A stretch of 54,954 bases of DNA from Tannockella sp964372125. GTDB taxonomy: Bacteria; Bacillota_I; Bacilli_A; Erysipelotrichales; Coprobacillaceae. The notes under the pieces were generated by a model. The model saw nothing but the letters and a program-made list of their open reading frames with translations, was not told the origin of the DNA and ran no database searches. The stretch's first letter is position 1; every line of letters begins with the position of its first letter. Below are positions 52,100 through 54,954 of the stretch, in pieces. The position numbers were made by a program, and so were the translations under genes. The stretch covers positions 1-54,954 of the forward strand of contig CAYJPL010000013.1 in the NCBI GenBank assembly GCA_964372125.1, in the 5' to 3' direction.

Positions 52100-54112
52100 A
52101 TGCAAGAGGCAGAGATCAAAAATACGAAACCTAGTGAAAATGCGCCTAAAATCAACAAAAAAAGGCAAAACCCTACAACTCGTAAAACAACAAACAATAA
52201 CAAAAGTGCTCAATCTACAAAAACACGTACTAGCACTAAGAACACTACTACAGGTGGTGCTACAAAGAATCAAAATACAAATTCAACTCAAAGAACGAAA
52301 CGTTCAAATACAACATCTGGTACTACAAAACGTACACCAAATAGTACAGCTAGAAAAACAAACCAGAATACGAGACGTACACCAAATAAAAATACAAAAC
52401 GTCCAGTAAATAATAAAAAGGATACAAACGCTATTTCAATAGCTCCAGTGGCAAGCGATGAAACAAAAGTTTTTGCACTTGGTGGATTAAATGAAGTCGG
52501 AAAAAATATGTACTGTATTGAACATGACAATGAAATCGTTATTATTGATGCTGGTGTAAAATTCGCAGAAGAAGGTTTACCAGGAATTGATTATGTAATC
52601 CCTGATTATACATATCTAAAGCAAAATGAAAGCAAAATCCGTGGTTTATTAATTACTCATGGTCATGAGGATCATATTGGTGGAATTCCTTTTTTACTAC
52701 AAATTGTAAAAATTCCATTTATTTATGCTACACCATTAGCTTCTGCAATGATTAAGCGTAAATTAGAAGAAAGAAAGCTTACAAAAGCAACAAGTATTAT
52801 TCAAATCGATGATGAATCTTCAGTAAAAACTAGATATTTTAATATTGGATTCTTTAGAACAAATCACTCAATTCCAGAATCATTAGGTATTATCATTAAC
52901 ACTCCTAATGGACGTGTTATTACTACTGGAGACTTTAAGTTTGATTTATCACCAGTTGGTGAAAGTGCCGATTTCCAAAAAATGTCATTTTTAGGTGAGA
53001 CTGGTGTAACACTACTTTTAAGTGATTCAACAAACTCTGAAGTACCTAGTTTTTCTATCAGTGAAAAGAAAGTTTCACAATCAGTACAAGAAGAATTCAG
53101 AAAAGCTAAAGGACGTATTATTGTTGCAACATTTGCATCAAATGTTCATAGAGTTCAACAAATTGTTGAAGCGGCAGTAAAATTCAACCGTAAAATTTTA
53201 GTATATGGTCGTTCAATGGAAAACAACATTCAGGTTTCAAGACAAATGGGTTACATTAAAGCACCAGATAGTTTCTTTATCAAAAATGATCAAGCAAAAC
53301 GTATTCCTGATGATGAAATATTAATTTTATGTACTGGTTCTCAAGGTGAAGCACTTGCAGCATTAAGCCGTATAGCTGCTGGTACTCATAAATTTGTAAA
53401 AATCAAATCTGGAGATACTGTAGTATTTTCTTCAAGTCCTATTCCAGGAAATGCATATAGTATTAACCGTGTTGTAAATAAATTATTTAGAGCTGGAGCT
53501 AGAGTACTTGTAAACAGTGCATTTAACAACTTACATACTTCTGGTCATGCATCACAAGAAGAACAAAAATTAATGTTACTTCTCACAAAACCTAAATATT
53601 TCTTCCCAGTTCATGGTGAATATCGTATGTTAAAGATTCATGCTAAATTATCACAAGAAGTTGGGTTACCAAAAGAGAACTCTTTTGTACTTGCTAATGG
53701 TGATACAATTGTCTTAAAAAATGAAGAAGCAAGAATCGGACCACGTATTCATACTGATGACATTTATGTTGATGGTAATGATATTACAGGTTTATCTACT
53801 GCGGTAATTCGTGATCGACAATTACTTTCACAAGATGGTATGGTCTCTATTTTGATAAGTATGGATTCAAGAAGTGGAAAATTACTTTCTAGACCAGTCA
53901 TCATATCTCGTGGATTTGTATACATGAAGGATAGTTTTAGAATGATTCGTGAAGCGGAAAATCTAGTTGGTGATGCATTAACTAACTTACTTGCTGGAAA
54001 AACAACTTTTGGTGAAATAAAAAATACTGCTAGAGATACTTTATCTTCATATTTCTATCGTAAAACAAAAAGAAATCCAATGATAATTCCGGTTATCATG
54101 AATAAAAAATAG
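52100..54112 (+). CDS. rnj: Ribonuclease J with long basic disordered N-terminal tail
   Basis: A metallo-beta-lactamase-fold ribonuclease with 5'-3' exonuclease and endonuclease activity in mRNA decay and rRNA maturation. The catalytic core starts near residue 120 (KVFALGGLNEVGKNMY). It has LITHGHEDHIGGIP, TTGDFKFD, SDSTNSEVPSFS, SGHASQEEQ and FFPVHGEYRML, as expected. The first 115 residues are almost only Thr, Asn, Lys, Arg, Gln and Ser, are low in complexity and have no counterpart in Bacillus RNase J. AAAGGAGG precedes the ATG. The next gene overlaps its stop. Confidence 0.95.
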   Translation: MQEAEIKNTKPSENAPKINKKRQNPTTRKTTNNNKSAQSTKTRTSTKNTTTGGATKNQNTNSTQRTKRSNTTSGTTKRTPNSTARKTNQNTRRTPNKNTKRPVNNKKDTNAISIAPVASDETKVFALGGLNEVGKNMYCIEHDNEIVIIDAGVKFAEEGLPGIDYVIPDYTYLKQNESKIRGLLITHGHEDHIGGIPFLLQIVKIPFIYATPLASAMIKRKLEERKLTKATSIIQIDDESSVKTRYFNIGFFRTNHSIPESLGIIINTPNGRVITTGDFKFDLSPVGESADFQKMSFLGETGVTLLLSDSTNSEVPSFSISEKKVSQSVQEEFRKAKGRIIVATFASNVHRVQQIVEAAVKFNRKILVYGRSMENNIQVSRQMGYIKAPDSFFIKNDQAKRIPDDEILILCTGSQGEALAALSRIAAGTHKFVKIKSGDTVVFSSSPIPGNAYSINRVVNKLFRAGARVLVNSAFNNLHTSGHASQEEQKLMLLLTKPKYFFPVHGEYRMLKIHAKLSQEVGLPKENSFVLANGDTIVLKNEEARIGPRIHTDDIYVDGNDITGLSTAVIRDRQLLSQDGMVSILISMDSRSGKLLSRPVIISRGFVYMKDSFRMIREAENLVGDALTNLLAGKTTFGEIKNTARDTLSSYFYRKTKRNPMIIPVIMNKK

Positions 54113-54924
54113 TGAAAAGAAAACTTCGCAGATTAAAGCGCATTATCATTTTACTACTTGTTATTGCATTATGTGCAACACTATATCATAGTCGTTTTAT
54201 TGCCCCTAATGCTCTAACAGTAACAAATCACACCATAAGTTATAATGAATTGCCTGATAGTTTTTCAGGATTCAAAATCGGATATATCAGTGATATAAAC
54301 CTTTCATCAAGTGATGATCTTACAAGATTACAAGAAATTATTGATACTATTAACAAAGAAGAATTTGATATGATTATCTTTGGTGGTGACTTATATGAAA
54401 CGACACTTTTTGATAATCAAAAAGTGATCGATTTGTTATCTACCATCAATAGTAAATATGGGAAATTTGCAGTACTTGGTGAAAAAGATATCCAACTTAC
54501 TACAAAAGATATACTCACAGCTAGTGGTTTTGAAGTATTGCATAATGAATATCGACCTATTTATAAAAATGGTGAAGTAATTCATTTCTATGGTCTAGAA
54601 AATAGTGGTGACTTATCATTATTAAAGACTGAAAAAATGGATAACCAATTCAATTTTGTAGCAGTACACCAACCAGATTACTACTCGACACTTGTAAACT
54701 ATGATATCCAACTACAATTGTCTGGCCATAATCTAGGAGGTTATATTAATTTACCGCTATATGGGGAAGTATTTAAAAAAGAAGGTGCAACAAGTCATCC
54801 TTCAACTGTGATTGATGAACAAGATACCTCACTTATTGTATCGAACGGCCTACAAAATGAGAGTGATTTTGATTTTCGTTTTAATGCTCCATTAGAAATT
54901 GTTGCAATAACACTAACAAAATAA
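54112..54924 (+). CDS. Membrane-anchored metallophosphoesterase-like protein with lost metal ligands
   Basis: A 270-residue protein with a basic N-terminus and one membrane span (about 10-26), then a calcineurin-like fold resembling YkuE/YaeI phosphoesterases. The start is GTG overlapping the RNase J stop (TAGTG), so it is coupled. Expected metal motifs are changed: SDLH reads SDIN, GNHD reads GEKD, and the final GHTHGG reads GHNLGG. GGD and the His in AVHQPD are kept. It is probably not an active two-metal hydrolase. A terminator follows. Confidence 0.8.
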   Translation: MKRKLRRLKRIIILLLVIALCATLYHSRFIAPNALTVTNHTISYNELPDSFSGFKIGYISDINLSSSDDLTRLQEIIDTINKEEFDMIIFGGDLYETTLFDNQKVIDLLSTINSKYGKFAVLGEKDIQLTTKDILTASGFEVLHNEYRPIYKNGEVIHFYGLENSGDLSLLKTEKMDNQFNFVAVHQPDYYSTLVNYDIQLQLSGHNLGGYINLPLYGEVFKKEGATSHPSTVIDEQDTSLIVSNGLQNESDFDFRFNAPLEIVAITLTK

Positions 54925-54925
54925 A

Positions 54926-54954
54926 GAAGCAATCACTCTAAGTAATTGCTTCTT
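54926..54954 (+). terminator. Terminator at the right edge (cut by window end)
   Basis: AAGAAGCAAT and AATTGCTTCTT form a stem at 54926-54954. The expected T run lies beyond the window. Confidence 0.7.

Overview
The window is chromosomal DNA from a low-GC, Bacillota-type bacterium. The evidence is AT-rich sequence with AGGAGG ribosome-binding sites and TTGACA/TATAAT-type promoters with 17-base spacers, plus Bacillus-like gene neighbourhoods (rny-ymdB, miaB-ymcA, mutS-mutL-miaA, cshB-nfo, and a YtrA-type GntR with an ABC transporter). tRNA genes encode CCA. An Erysipelotrichia-like or related lineage is plausible, but the species cannot be fixed from the sequence alone.

Left part (1-19 kb) is mostly housekeeping. 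It holds a partial tRNA-Leu, then the minus-strand mutS-mutL-miaA operon, then a plus-strand operon of two paired membrane proteins (DUF969/DUF979 type), pyroglutamyl peptidase and a gamma-glutamylcyclotransferase-like protein, which together look like a 5-oxoproline module. Next come guaB, ymcA, miaB, a 78-residue unknown, ymdB and rny, followed by an acetyltransferase, a small membrane protein, a methyltransferase, enolase and a PHP phosphatase.

Middle part (19-38 kb) is accessory and partly decayed. Two same-orientation group II intron copies (19043-20432 and 23791-25634) share an identical 3' part of about 1.2 kb but have different 5' ends. Both carry the same in-frame stop in the reverse transcriptase and the same altered domain V base. 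Between them lie a lipoprotein, a secreted Ser/Thr-rich beta protein and several gene remnants. Then follow an Lsa-like ABC-F gene, a MazG-like gene, a membrane-anchored papain-like protein, an iron-sulfur aldo/keto reductase, a BaiN/HI0933 flavoprotein, nfo, a DEAD-box helicase, a candidate small RNA and an orphan ABC ATPase with unusual motifs. At 35.8-38.2 kb a tandem duplication next to tRNA-His holds a secreted antimicrobial-like protein and two diverged copies of a small three-helix membrane protein. The left copy has lost its secreted partner.

Right part (38-55 kb) holds a MATE exporter, a SWIM-SNF2 helicase, a tautomerase, a cold-shock protein, an aminotransferase and thioredoxin. It continues with a four-gene GntR/ABC transporter operon preceded by two near-identical palindromic operators, then divergent degV, RNase J with a long basic N-terminal tail, and a coupled phosphoesterase-like membrane protein that lacks several metal ligands.

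RNA processing is a recurring theme: RNase Y, YmdB, YmcA (a partner of RNase Y in Bacillus), RNase J, two RNA helicase/modification sets, and MiaA plus MiaB, which act in sequence on A37 of UNN-reading tRNAs.
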